A stretch of DNA of 8,758 nucleotides from an uncultured Methanobrevibacter sp. (GCF_937906425.1 NZ_CALCYR010000222.1:1-8758); one strand, 5' to 3'; numbered from the stretch's first letter, positions 1 to 5,531 are shown. Made by a program: numbers and translations. The notes: generated by a model not told the origin, from the sequence alone.

Positions 1-162
1 TAATTAATTAATTTAAATAAATAATAAATTTTAATTACTTATTAATTTAAATAACAAATTTGAATAATTAATTAATTTAAATAAATAATAAATTTTAATT
101 ACTTATTAATTTAAATAACGAATTTGAATAATTAATTAATTTAAATAAATAATAAATTTGAA
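1..162. repeat. 64-bp tandem repeat, about 2.5 copies
   Basis: Copy 1 is 1-64 and copy 2 is 65-128, differing at one base (A at 56 against G at 120). Copy 3 is 129-162 and lacks 30 bp, as if deleted between two AAAT words of the unit. The unit is almost pure A/T (TTAATTTAAATAA-type words). It lies beyond the 3' end of rps6e and runs into the window edge, so the true copy number is unknown. I see no coding frame or spacer structure. Bases 163-249 are further unstructured A/T-rich sequence. Confidence 0.9.
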
Positions 163-249
163 TAATTTAAATTTGAATTAATAAAACTATTAAAGAAATA
201 ATAAAAACTTATTATTAAATTAATAGAATATTTTAATTTTAAATTAATG

Positions 250-326
250 AAAAATAAAAAAATAATAAGAAAATTTAAAAATTTTCCAATTTTATTTTTC
301 AAAGATAAAATAAATCTTTAAAGATT
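250..326 (-). terminator. U-rich termination region after rps6e
   Basis: Read on the minus strand, the rps6e trailer first meets the palindrome AATCTTTAAAGATT (313-326), 8 bases after the stop codon. It then meets an 8-bp inverted repeat GAAAATTT/AAATTTTC (269-276 and 279-286). A run rich in T follows (TTATTATTTTTTTATTTTT, 268-250). Archaeal RNA polymerase stops mainly at U-tracts, so this is a reasonable end point for the translation cluster. The hairpins are A/T-only and weak; the U-tract is the better evidence. Confidence 0.45.
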
Positions 327-333
327 AACAGAA

Positions 334-720
334 TTATTCTTCTGCTTCCTCTTCTTCAGGATTTAAGATATCGTTAATGGATTTGCTACCTGCTTTGGTA
401 ACAATAGTGTTAATTTGAACAATGTCTTCAGAGATAGTGTTTCCTCTGACAGTTTTTCTCTTTTTAACACCATCAGCTTTAGGTTTGTAACCAATTCCAC
501 CAGTTAAAAGACTTTTGATTCTTCTAGGACCATCAACGTCTTTTTTCATAGCAAAACCGTTTTTGTCACTACCACCGGTGATTTTTAAAGTGTAGCCATC
601 TAAACCTACGATTTGACCATCAAATTCTTCACCGATTTTTAAGCCGTTTAATTGTTTTGTGTCATCAATTTCAACTTGATAACTTAATTCTTTTTCAGAA
701 ACAACAACTTTAAATACCAA
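334..720 (-). CDS. rps6e: 30S ribosomal protein S6e
   Basis: This is a small-subunit ribosomal protein of the archaeal/eukaryotic S6e family, 128 residues, about the usual archaeal length. The N-terminal part is a beta-rich domain. The family signature region reads ITGGSDKNGFAM (about residues 47-58), followed by a basic stretch with RKTVRGNTISEDI (about 88-100) and an acidic tail ending EEEEAEE. The classical signature has Pro where this protein has Ala before the Met; I recall the same Ala in Methanothermobacter, so it is probably a lineage trait. The start codon is TTG, supported by GGAGG seven bases upstream. It is the last gene of the translation cluster, 184 bp after infB, and its trailer enters a U-rich region. 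Identification is secure. Confidence 0.96.
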   Translation of the reverse strand: MVFKVVVSEKELSYQVEIDDTKQLNGLKIGEEFDGQIVGLDGYTLKITGGSDKNGFAMKKDVDGPRRIKSLLTGGIGYKPKADGVKKRKTVRGNTISEDIVQINTIVTKAGSKSINDILNPEEEEAEE

Positions 721-727
721 TAAAATT

Positions 728-732
728 CCTCC
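728..732 (-). promoter_or_regulatory. Shine-Dalgarno site fixing the TTG start of rps6e
   Basis: On the minus strand GGAGG (within AAAGGAGGAA) sits seven bases before TTG at 720-718. The same GGAGG-to-start spacing of seven occurs at infB, rpl7ae and the histone gene. No ATG in frame nearby has such a site, so TTG is the start. Confidence 0.85.
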
Positions 733-819
733 TTTTATTTCCTAGGAATTTAATCTCCCGTTAAATCATAGAATTATAATCTTAAACTTTAATAAATATT
801 TTAAAATCTGAATATAGAC

Positions 820-895
820 TTTAATTTAAACTTTTCTTATTCAAAAATTAGAATAAGATTTAATTTAAACTTTTCTTATTCAAAAATCCGAATAA
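820..895. repeat. 39-bp direct repeat carrying hairpins
   Basis: Twenty-nine bases at 820-848 recur exactly at 859-887, giving a period of 39 bp. Each copy ends in an inverted repeat: CTTATTC (836-842) with GAATAAG (851-857), and TTATTC (876-881) with GAATAA (890-895). The repeat lies between the infB stop and the rps6e start. It may be a processing or termination element after infB, or leader structure for rps6e. No convincing TATA box could be picked in this A/T-rich gap. Confidence 0.8.
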
Positions 896-904
896 ATTTA
901 ATAA

Positions 905-2692
905 TTATTCAAAAAGACCAAACTTACCCCAATCAGGATCCTGTCTGCGTTTAATTTCAAGGATTTCTCCCATTGTTGTAAACTCGTCCTCATTCAATTT
1001 GTCCTTAAATTCACGTTCCAAAATCTTATAATGCTTTTCAGGAACATCAATATACAATGTGTCTCCTTCCTCAAAGTTTTTGCCTGCCACAGCATCATTG
1101 ATTGCCATAGCAACCCTTTGACCTCTGGAGATTGCAGATAGGGTTTCACCCTTGTCCTCCATACTTGCAATGGTTCCTACATACTCACCGTTTGCATTCA
1201 TTACAGAGTGACCTTGCTTGACTGTACCTGCCTCAACTTCAATTCCACAGATTGCAGGTTTGCTTTGCCTGAATATCAATTTAGGAAGAATCATGAATTT
1301 TGCAGGTTTGATAACAGCATCAAGCCATTGTTTTTTCTGAGCCTCTTTTCTAGCCCTTACCCACTCTTCATAATCCTCAATGATTTGATAGATTACATCT
1401 CCGGCAAATAACTTGACTCCGGAATTCTTTAAGTCATCTTCAGCCTTAGGATTGACCTTTACATTGAATGCAATGATTACCCCATGCTCAATGTTTTCAT
1501 CCTTTGCAATTGAAGCGTCAATAACATCCCTCTTGTTGACATCACCGATTTCAGCTGACCTGATTGGAATGTCAATCTCCTTAAGCAAGTGAACTACAGC
1601 TTCAAGGGACCCTAAGGTATCTGCCTTAACAAATAAACCTTCATCATCAGTATCAACAGTAATGTCCTCCAATTCCTTTAACAATTCTGCTTCAACATCT
1701 TCCTCATCATTTAAAACTCTTAAAGGAGATCCTGAAACAACATCATCAAGATTTGGAGCAGCTATCTTAATACCTGCTGCAGCAACAACCTCATCAACCT
1801 TTTTAAATTTCTTCTTTGAATCCCTCATCTCTTCAAGAGGCAAAGGCCTTAAAATGGATCTGATTTTAGTTGTAACCACATTGTTTGCATCCATTAAAGC
1901 TATCTCATCACCATCACGAAGAACACCGTCATAGATAATGCTGTCAACGGTAACTCCAAGACCAGTCTCTTCCTTAACTTCCAAGACTGTTCCCTTAGCT
2001 GGAGCGTCCTCATGAATTTCCAATTGCTTGGTTAAATATTCCTGAGCAAGACCAAGTAACATTGCAATAAGTTCAATTACGCCTTCACCTGATTTTGCAC
2101 ACATTGGGATGATTGTGATTTGACTTGCAAAATTCTCAACCCTGTCAAATCTTTCGGATTGGAAACCTTCCTCATGCAATTTACCGACAAGCTCATAAAT
2201 CTTTAAGTCCAAGTCAGTTTGTACACTTGGAGCCTGTTGCTTAAAACTTTCCATAAAGGAAGCTCCCTCATGAGTTTCCCAACCGAAAAGTCTGTCGATT
2301 TTATTTGCCGCAACGATAAATGGAGTCTTATACATCTTGAGAATATTGATTGCCTCATAGGTTTGAGGTTTGAAACCTTCATTTATGTCTACAATCAGGA
2401 TAGCCAAGTCTGCCAATGCCCCACCACGTTTTCTTAAGGAAGTGAATGCTGCATGTCCAGGAGTGTCTACAAAAAACAATCCAGGAATTGTATCTTTGAT
2501 TGATAAACGTGAAATAAAGTCTCCGCAGATTTCATTTACTGTATCAATAGGTATTTCTGTAGCTCCGATATGTTGAGTAATACCACCAGCCTCTCTATCA
2601 GCTACTGTACTTCCTCTAATATAATCCAATAATGTTGTTTTACCATGATCTACATGACCTAAAACAGATACAATTGGGGATCTGATTTTCAT
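905..2692 (-). CDS. infB: Translation initiation factor aIF5B (archaeal IF2 homologue)
   Basis: This is the GTPase that promotes ribosomal subunit joining and initiator tRNA placement. It has 595 residues, the normal archaeal size. The G domain is at the N terminus: G1 GHVDHGKTT (12-20), switch I region GGITQHIGA (36-44), G3 DTPGH (76-80), G4 NKID (130-133) and a G5-like CAKSGEG (198-204). The rest fits domains II-IV, ending with an acidic helix region and the terminal DPDWGKFGLFE. No intein interrupts the G domain, although inteins occur in this gene in other archaea. The ATG at 2692 is chosen because GGAGG lies seven bases upstream and the protein then begins MKIRSPIVSVLG as in the family. 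The frame is open a further 29 codons upstream, but that part is not conserved-looking. It follows ndk after a 242-bp gap and may have its own promoter. Confidence 0.97.
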   Translation of the reverse strand: MKIRSPIVSVLGHVDHGKTTLLDYIRGSTVADREAGGITQHIGATEIPIDTVNEICGDFISRLSIKDTIPGLFFVDTPGHAAFTSLRKRGGALADLAILIVDINEGFKPQTYEAINILKMYKTPFIVAANKIDRLFGWETHEGASFMESFKQQAPSVQTDLDLKIYELVGKLHEEGFQSERFDRVENFASQITIIPMCAKSGEGVIELIAMLLGLAQEYLTKQLEIHEDAPAKGTVLEVKEETGLGVTVDSIIYDGVLRDGDEIALMDANNVVTTKIRSILRPLPLEEMRDSKKKFKKVDEVVAAAGIKIAAPNLDDVVSGSPLRVLNDEEDVEAELLKELEDITVDTDDEGLFVKADTLGSLEAVVHLLKEIDIPIRSAEIGDVNKRDVIDASIAKDENIEHGVIIAFNVKVNPKAEDDLKNSGVKLFAGDVIYQIIEDYEEWVRARKEAQKKQWLDAVIKPAKFMILPKLIFRQSKPAICGIEVEAGTVKQGHSVMNANGEYVGTIASMEDKGETLSAISRGQRVAMAINDAVAGKNFEEGDTLYIDVPEKHYKILEREFKDKLNEDEFTTMGEILEIKRRQDPDWGKFGLFE

Positions 2693-2699
2693 ATTAACT

Positions 2700-2704
2700 C
2701 CTCC
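2700..2704 (-). promoter_or_regulatory. Shine-Dalgarno site deciding the infB start
   Basis: The minus strand reads AGGAGGAGTTAAT directly before ATG 2692, with GGAGG seven bases from the start codon. This favours the start at 2692 over the upstream in-frame codon at 2779, which would add 29 residues. Confidence 0.85.
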
Positions 2705-2934
2705 TACACATTTTAAAATTTTTTGCAAATAAATAAGGCAATTTTTATAATTAAATAAATTGAATAAATAATGAATCAAATTTCAATAATCGAAATTCAA
2801 TAATAAATTTTAAGATTTAATAAAACTATAAGTCAAATAATTGAAAAAACGAATTTGAACTAATTTTATAATTTTAATTGATTTAAATGAATTATTTTTA
2901 ATTAGATAAACAATTAAAATTAAATTTTATAAAT
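2705..2934 (-). other. A/T-rich spacer between ndk and infB
   Basis: No gene is visible here. The spacer probably holds the end of the ndk transcript and a promoter for infB. On the minus strand there is a T6 run (2849-2844), an inverted repeat AATTTC/GAAATT (2779-2784 and 2792-2797), and TATA-like words such as AATTATAAAAA around 2740-2755. The base composition is so A/T-rich that none of these can be called with confidence. Confidence 0.4.
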
Positions 2935-3387
2935 CTATTCGTAAATCCAAGCGTTATCAGACATGGAATAATCACAAATTTCATCTTCGTCGAAGAAGAG
3001 AGCAATTTCTCTTTCTGCAGATTCAGGTGCATCAGATGCGTGAATGATGTTTCTACCAGTGTCCATACCAAAGTCACCTCTGATAGTTCCAACATCAGCT
3101 TCTTTAGGATTGGTTGCTCCGACCATCTTTCTAATTACGGAAATAGCGTCGTCCCCTTCAATAACCATGGTTAAAGCAGGAGATGAAGTGATATATTCTA
3201 CTAAACCTTCAAAAAATGGTTTTTCAGAGTGTTCTCCATAATGCTTTTTAGCTAAATCTTCATCGATTTGTCTTAATTTTAATGCAACAATTTTAAGACC
3301 CTTATCTTCGAAACGGCTTAAAATTTGACCCATTAAACGTCTGGATACCGCATCAGGTTTCATCATAACAAAGCTTTTTTCAATCAT
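2935..3387 (-). CDS. ndk: Nucleoside diphosphate kinase
   Basis: The enzyme transfers the gamma phosphate from ATP to NDPs through a phosphohistidine, supplying GTP and other NTPs in the cytoplasm. It has 150 residues, the family norm. The catalytic His is H116 in NIIHASDAPESAEREI (113-128). The N-terminal FVMMKPDAV (6-14) gives the conserved Lys, and RGDFGMDTGRN (103-113) leads into the active site. The ATG overlaps the rpl24e stop codon as ATGA (3387-3384), and no good Shine-Dalgarno site is seen. Translation therefore probably depends on ribosomes that finish rpl24e. Its place between rpl24e and infB is a conserved arrangement that links GTP supply with a GTP-dependent initiation factor; the functional reading of that linkage is inference. 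Confidence 0.97.
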   Translation of the reverse strand: MIEKSFVMMKPDAVSRRLMGQILSRFEDKGLKIVALKLRQIDEDLAKKHYGEHSEKPFFEGLVEYITSSPALTMVIEGDDAISVIRKMVGATNPKEADVGTIRGDFGMDTGRNIIHASDAPESAEREIALFFDEDEICDYSMSDNAWIYE

Positions 3388-3545
3388 TGTTTAACCCATT
3401 TAACTTTTCTTGGTACTCTACCAAGTTTAATCATATTTTTTTCACATTTACTACCACAGAAGAAATAGATTGTACCATCTTTCTTAACATACATTTTTCC
3501 AGTACCTTCCTCTATTTCTTTACCACAGAATGAACAAGTTCTCAT
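3384..3545 (-). CDS. rpl24e: 50S ribosomal protein L24e
   Basis: This short gene encodes 53 residues, beginning MRTCSFCGKEIEEGTGKMYV and ending VPRKVKWVKQ. It is a large-subunit zinc-ribbon protein of the archaeal/eukaryotic L24e family. The zinc ligands are visible as C4-x2-C7 and C30-x3-C34, with the aromatic IYFFC of the family just before the second pair. The basic C-terminal helix (KCEKNMIKLGRVPRKVKW) binds rRNA in relatives. AAGGTG lies seven bases upstream of the ATG. The gene is 46 bp after rps28e and overlaps ndk by 4 bp. Length, motif and neighbours all agree. Confidence 0.96.
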   Translation of the reverse strand: MRTCSFCGKEIEEGTGKMYVKKDGTIYFFCGSKCEKNMIKLGRVPRKVKWVKQ

Positions 3546-3571
3546 GTTAAAACACCTTCTTAATAATAAGC

Positions 3572-3592
3572 AATAACTTAATTTAAGTTATT
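3572..3592 (-). repeat. Intercistronic inverted repeat between rps28e and rpl24e
   Basis: AATAACTTAA (3572-3581) and TTAAGTTATT (3583-3592) are perfect 10-base complements around one base, giving a practical stem of 8 bp with a 5-base loop. The repeat begins within the rps28e stop codon and ends 26 bases before the rpl24e start. It may be an RNA processing, stability or pausing element. No U-tract follows it, so it is not an obvious terminator. Confidence 0.75.
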
Positions 3593-3798
3593 TAAGGAGT
3601 TCTAATCTCCTTAGCTTCTCTAATTGTGTCGAGTAACATTAAAATATCGCCTTCACGTACAGGGCCCATGATATTTCTTGTTAAAATTCTTCCTTTGTCT
3701 CTTCCATCGAGAATTCTGCATTTTACTTGCATAATTTCTCCAGTCATTCCAGTTCTGTTAAGAACTTCAATAACTTCTGCTGGACTTCCTTCTTCCAT
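3592..3798 (-). CDS. rps28e: 30S ribosomal protein S28e
   Basis: This is a small OB-fold protein of the archaeal/eukaryotic small subunit, near the mRNA exit side of the platform in known structures. It has 68 residues, matching close relatives. The family core is plain: PAEVIEVLNRTGMTGEIMQV, then CRILDGRDKGRILTRN, then MGPVREGDILMLLDTIREA. The C terminus KEIRTP is like the Methanothermobacter protein as I remember it. AGGTGAT lies just upstream of the ATG. It stands 54 bp after rpl7ae and 46 bp before rpl24e, with a hairpin in each gap. Nothing in the protein is unusual. Confidence 0.97.
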   Translation of the reverse strand: MEEGSPAEVIEVLNRTGMTGEIMQVKCRILDGRDKGRILTRNIMGPVREGDILMLLDTIREAKEIRTP

Positions 3799-3820
3799 AT
3801 TATCACCTGTTAGTTATATT

Positions 3821-3836
3821 GAAGATAAATATCTTC
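3821..3836 (-). repeat. Intercistronic hairpin between rpl7ae and rps28e
   Basis: GAAGATA (3821-3827) and TATCTTC (3830-3836) are perfect complements, or six pairs closing an AAAT loop. The hairpin is 16 bases after the rpl7ae stop and 22 bases before the rps28e start. No U-tract follows. Like the hairpin in the next gap, it may mark a processing site or modulate relative expression. Confidence 0.75.
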
Positions 3837-3852
3837 TAAACAGAGCTGATAC

Positions 3853-4221
3853 TTATTCTTTAAGTTCTGCTACTTTTTCAACAACTTCAGCTACTAAATC
3901 AGCTGCGTCTCCAGCATCAACAATACAAGCGGAAGCAGTACCAACACTTAAACCAGCAGCTGCACCAACTTTATCTTTGGTTGCTAAGTATACGTAAGGA
4001 ATTTCTTTTTCTTCTGCGAGAACAGGAATGTGAGCAACGATTTCAGCAGGATCAACATCTTCTGCGATAACGACTAAAGCTGCGCTTCCTCTTTCAATAA
4101 ATTTAGTTACTTCATTAGTTCCTTTTGCTACTTTACCAGTACTTTGTGCGATTCCTAAAGCTTCTTCTGCTTTATTAGCGATTTCTTCAGGTGTGTCAAA
4201 TTTTACATAAATGTTTGCCAT
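3853..4221 (-). CDS. rpl7ae: 50S ribosomal protein L7Ae
   Basis: L7Ae binds kink-turn RNA. It is part of the large subunit and also a core protein of archaeal box C/D and H/ACA guide RNPs and of RNase P. It has 122 residues. The RNA-binding core reads GTNEVTKFIERG (34-45), with N36, E37 and K40 contacting the kink-turn in relatives, followed by LVVIAEDVDP (49-58) and EEKEIPYVYL (70-79). The ATG at 4221 is chosen because GGAGGT lies seven bases upstream and MANIYVKFDTPEE is the family start. The frame is open for 15 more codons, but these read through leader structure. It is the first gene of the translation cluster, and its leader carries a kink-turn candidate, which fits autoregulation reported for some archaeal L7Ae proteins. 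Confidence 0.97.
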   Translation of the reverse strand: MANIYVKFDTPEEIANKAEEALGIAQSTGKVAKGTNEVTKFIERGSAALVVIAEDVDPAEIVAHIPVLAEEKEIPYVYLATKDKVGAAAGLSVGTASACIVDAGDAADLVAEVVEKVAELKE

Positions 4222-4273
4222 ATAATTTACCTCCTTTTTCATCTGGCTTTTGCCATCCATCGGCAATATTATA
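4219..4273 (-). promoter_or_regulatory. rpl7ae leader: candidate kink-turn plus helix covering the start
   Basis: On the minus strand a stem UGGC/GCCA (4255-4252 with 4247-4244) is closed by AAAA. It is flanked by GA on both sides (4257-4256 and 4243-4242), so tandem G.A/A.G pairs can form, and a 3-base bulge AUG (4260-4258) precedes the first GA. This is the kink-turn layout. The outer stem is weak: G.U, C-G, two mismatches, then two U-A pairs. As an alternative outer helix, UAUAAU-A-UUGCC (4273-4262) can pair with GGUAAAUUAUA (4231-4221), with one bulged A. That would hide part of the Shine-Dalgarno site and the start codon. The ribosome site GGAGG (4234-4230) fixes the gene start at 4221. 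The structure was derived by hand pairing only. Confidence 0.5.
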
Positions 4274-4301
4274 ACTGCAATAAAATCTCATTTTTTTAGA
4301 T

Positions 4302-4316
4302 TTTAATAAATATGAT
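4302..4316 (-). promoter_or_regulatory. Possible TATA region for the rpl7ae cluster
   Basis: On the minus strand TCATATTTATTAAAA lies about 90 bases before the rpl7ae start. A start of transcription about 25 bases further on (near 4283) would give a leader of some 60 bases that includes the kink-turn candidate. A second TATA-like word, GTTATAATATT (4275-4265), would give a short leader without it. The choice cannot be made from sequence. Confidence 0.25.
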
Positions 4317-4913
4317 ACAATTATAATAATTAAAACAGTAATTATCCGGTTAAAATAAGCATAAAACAAAAAATGATTATGATTAAAGATAAGCTCCAAT
4401 TATTTAAAGTTATTTTTAACAACCATAAATTTATAATTATTTTAAAATAACCGATTGCTTAAATTTTATTAAATAAGCAGAATAATCAGAAGAATAATTA
4501 CAATTTTTAAAATCCGTAAAATAACCAAATAATTATAGATAAAACTTAAAACGATTCAAAAAATATCTATAGCTTTTTAAATAAAATAAAATCATTTAAA
4601 AAGATATCTTACAGCAAATAGCCTAAGAGTAAAAAATTCAATTATAATTACAGATTTAAAGTTTTAATCTATAACTCTAAATATTATATTCACATCACTA
4701 AATAATAAAGCCTAAATGAATTTAAATAAAATAGAGCAATTCACCTAGTTTAATATTTTCAATGAATATTATTAGTTTAAGTAAAATTAGCTAATAATAT
4801 AAAATTTTTCAATTTAGTATTAATGAAATAAATTCTAGAGAACTAGACATATTATAATATAGTAATAATAGTATATAAATGTTGTTAATGGAAGAGTTTA
4901 AAAAAAGAATTAA
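4317..4913. other. Gene-free A/T-rich region upstream of rpl7ae
   Basis: I find no convincing gene or RNA here. Two perfect 10-bp inverted repeats stand out: CTTTTTAAAT/ATTTAAAAAG (4573-4582 and 4594-4603) and ATATTATTAG/CTAATAATAT (4766-4775 and 4791-4800). A smaller one is TCTAG/CTAGA (4834-4838 and 4843-4847). None is followed by a long T-tract on its own strand. A plus-strand TATA-like word, TATATAAA, is at 4872-4879, but the frame after it stops after 21 codons. Confidence 0.6.
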
Positions 4914-4960
4914 TTTGAATTATTTTTTCAAAGGATCAAATTAAAATCAAATCCAATTAA

Positions 4961-5050
4961 TAAATTAAATTATTTTTTAAGGATCACATTTAATAAATCA
5001 AATAATAAATTAAATTATTTTTTAAGGATCACATTTAATAAATCAAATAA
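4961..5050. repeat. 45-bp tandem repeat, two copies plus a diverged one
   Basis: Copies 4961-5005 and 5006-5050 are identical or nearly so and share TTTTTTAAGGATCACATTT. A diverged relative at about 4915-4960 has two extra bases in the T/A tract (TTTTTTCAAAGGATC). The unit length is a multiple of three. Confidence 0.85.
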
Positions 5051-5112
5051 TAAATCCAATGATGAATCCAATGATAAATCAAATAATAAATCCACTGATA
5101 AATCAAATAATG
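5041..5112. repeat. 12-bp minisatellite, six copies
   Basis: Six 12-base units follow each other at 5041, 5053, 5065, 5077, 5089 and 5101. They fit the pattern AATCMAMTRATR (AATCAAATAATA, AATCCAATGATG, AATCCACTGATA and similar). The first unit is also the end of the second 45-bp copy, so the 12-bp array probably grew out of that repeat. The base differences between units are mostly A/G and A/C. Confidence 0.85.
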
Positions 5113-5166
5113 AATTGAAAAATCAAAATTGTCAAAAATTGACGATAAAATAGTCTAAAGAGTGAT

Positions 5167-5205
5167 AAAAATAAAAATAAAAAAAATAAAAAAAGTAGTT
5201 CTACT
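5167..5205 (-). terminator. Histone gene terminator
   Basis: On the minus strand a short inverted repeat AGTAG/CTACT (5205-5201 and 5198-5194) is followed at once by T7, T8, T5 and T5 runs, each separated by one A (5194-5167). It lies 83 bases after the histone stop codon. The hairpin is weak, but the serial U-tracts match what archaeal RNA polymerase needs for termination. Confidence 0.55.
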
Positions 5206-5287
5206 ATCGAAATACATTTTAAGAAAAGAAATAAGTAATAAATTACTTAAATCTAAATCTTAATTATTAAAAAAGTAAATAGAAAAC

Positions 5288-5488
5288 CTATTTAATTGCT
5301 AATTTAATATCTTCAGCTTTTACGGTTTTTCTACCAGCGTGGCGTGCGAAGTTAACAGCTTTTTGTGCTAATTCGTCACCTTTTTCTTCTAAAGCTTCAG
5401 CTAATGCAACTTTTGCATCATCGCTAATTCTTTGTGCGCCAGCATTTTTTAAGATACGACCGACAGGTGCGATTGGTAATTCACTCAT
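5288..5488 (-). CDS. Archaeal histone (HMf family)
   Basis: The product is a DNA-wrapping histone-fold protein that forms dimers and longer nucleosome-like stacks. It has 66 residues, close to the 66-69 typical of methanogen histones, and no tails. The fold is read directly: LPIAPVGRILKNAGAQRIS (helix 1 and loop 1, residues 4-22), a long central helix DDAKVALAEALEEKGDELAQ, and ARHAGRKTVKAEDIKLAIK (48-66) containing loop 2 and helix 3. The RKT motif (53-55) and R20 are DNA-contacting positions in relatives. Compared with HMfB it ends about three residues earlier, after LAIK. The gene stands alone between two large gene-free stretches. A TATA box, a perfect GGAGGTGA site and a U-rich terminator make a complete single-gene transcription unit, as expected for an abundant protein. 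Confidence 0.97.
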   Translation of the reverse strand: MSELPIAPVGRILKNAGAQRISDDAKVALAEALEEKGDELAQKAVNFARHAGRKTVKAEDIKLAIK

Positions 5489-5493
5489 ATTTT

Positions 5494-5531
5494 CACCTCC
5501 AATTAAAATGTTGTTTTACATATTATATAAA
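5494..5531 (-). promoter_or_regulatory. Histone promoter: TATA box and ribosome-binding site
   Basis: On the minus strand TTTATATA (5531-5524), inside CCTTTATATAATA, is the clearest archaeal TATA box in the window. A start about 25 bases on would fall near 5500, giving a leader of roughly 12-16 bases. GGAGGTG (5500-5494), seven bases from the ATG counted from GGAGG, would then sit at the very 5' end of the mRNA. The exact start site is an estimate. Confidence 0.7.

Larger units (their letters stand above)
4914..5153 (+). other. Stop-free low-complexity frame without a start codon
   Basis: This plus-strand frame runs 79 codons without a stop and ends at TAG 5151-5153. It is preceded by a stop at 4911 and has no ATG or GTG; its only TTG is near the end. 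It encodes two copies of a 15-residue unit (LNYFLRITFNKSNNK), then a tetrapeptide series of KSNN, KSND, ESND and KSTD type, then ELKNQNCQKLTIK. The adjacent frame starts at ATG 4879/4888 and reads MEEFKKRINLNYFFKGSN before a stop. That matches the repeat unit, so a single small indel near 4929 would join the two. It could be a decayed small gene or chance coding in a repeat; no family is recognised. Confidence 0.2.

Noticed and set aside
1..162. Possible CRISPR array
   Set aside because: The 64-bp units are contiguous, with no unique spacers and no cas genes. The same holds for the 12-bp, 45-bp and 65-bp repeats at 4961-5112 and 5978-6101.
1208..2576. Plus-strand open frames of 67-90 codons opposite infB
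   Set aside because: They are antisense shadows of a strongly conserved gene, rich in Ser/Leu/Phe, with no ribosome site and no recognisable domain.
2693..2779. In-frame upstream extension of infB by 29 residues
   Set aside because: The extension is a Tyr/Leu/Asn-rich stretch typical of translated A/T spacer. The start at 2692 has a GGAGG site at the correct distance and gives the family N terminus.
2898..3095. Minus-strand 65-codon frame at the end of ndk
   Set aside because: It overlaps ndk in another frame and runs into the A/T spacer; no Shine-Dalgarno site and no family resemblance.
3626..3997. 123-codon plus-strand frame opposite rps28e and rpl7ae
   Set aside because: It crosses two certain genes and their spacer, is Ser/Pro/Leu-rich as expected from antisense reading, and has no start signal.
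4222..4266. In-frame upstream extension of rpl7ae by 15 residues
   Set aside because: It reads through the leader structure and its start has no ribosome-binding site. GGAGGT directly before 4221 and the family start MANIYVKF decide for the shorter form.
4317..4913. tRNA, box C/D guide RNA or other RNA gene in the gene-free stretch
   Set aside because: No T-loop sequence, cloverleaf, paired C and D boxes or local rise in G+C was seen. In A/T-rich methanogens, real structured RNAs usually stand out by higher G+C.
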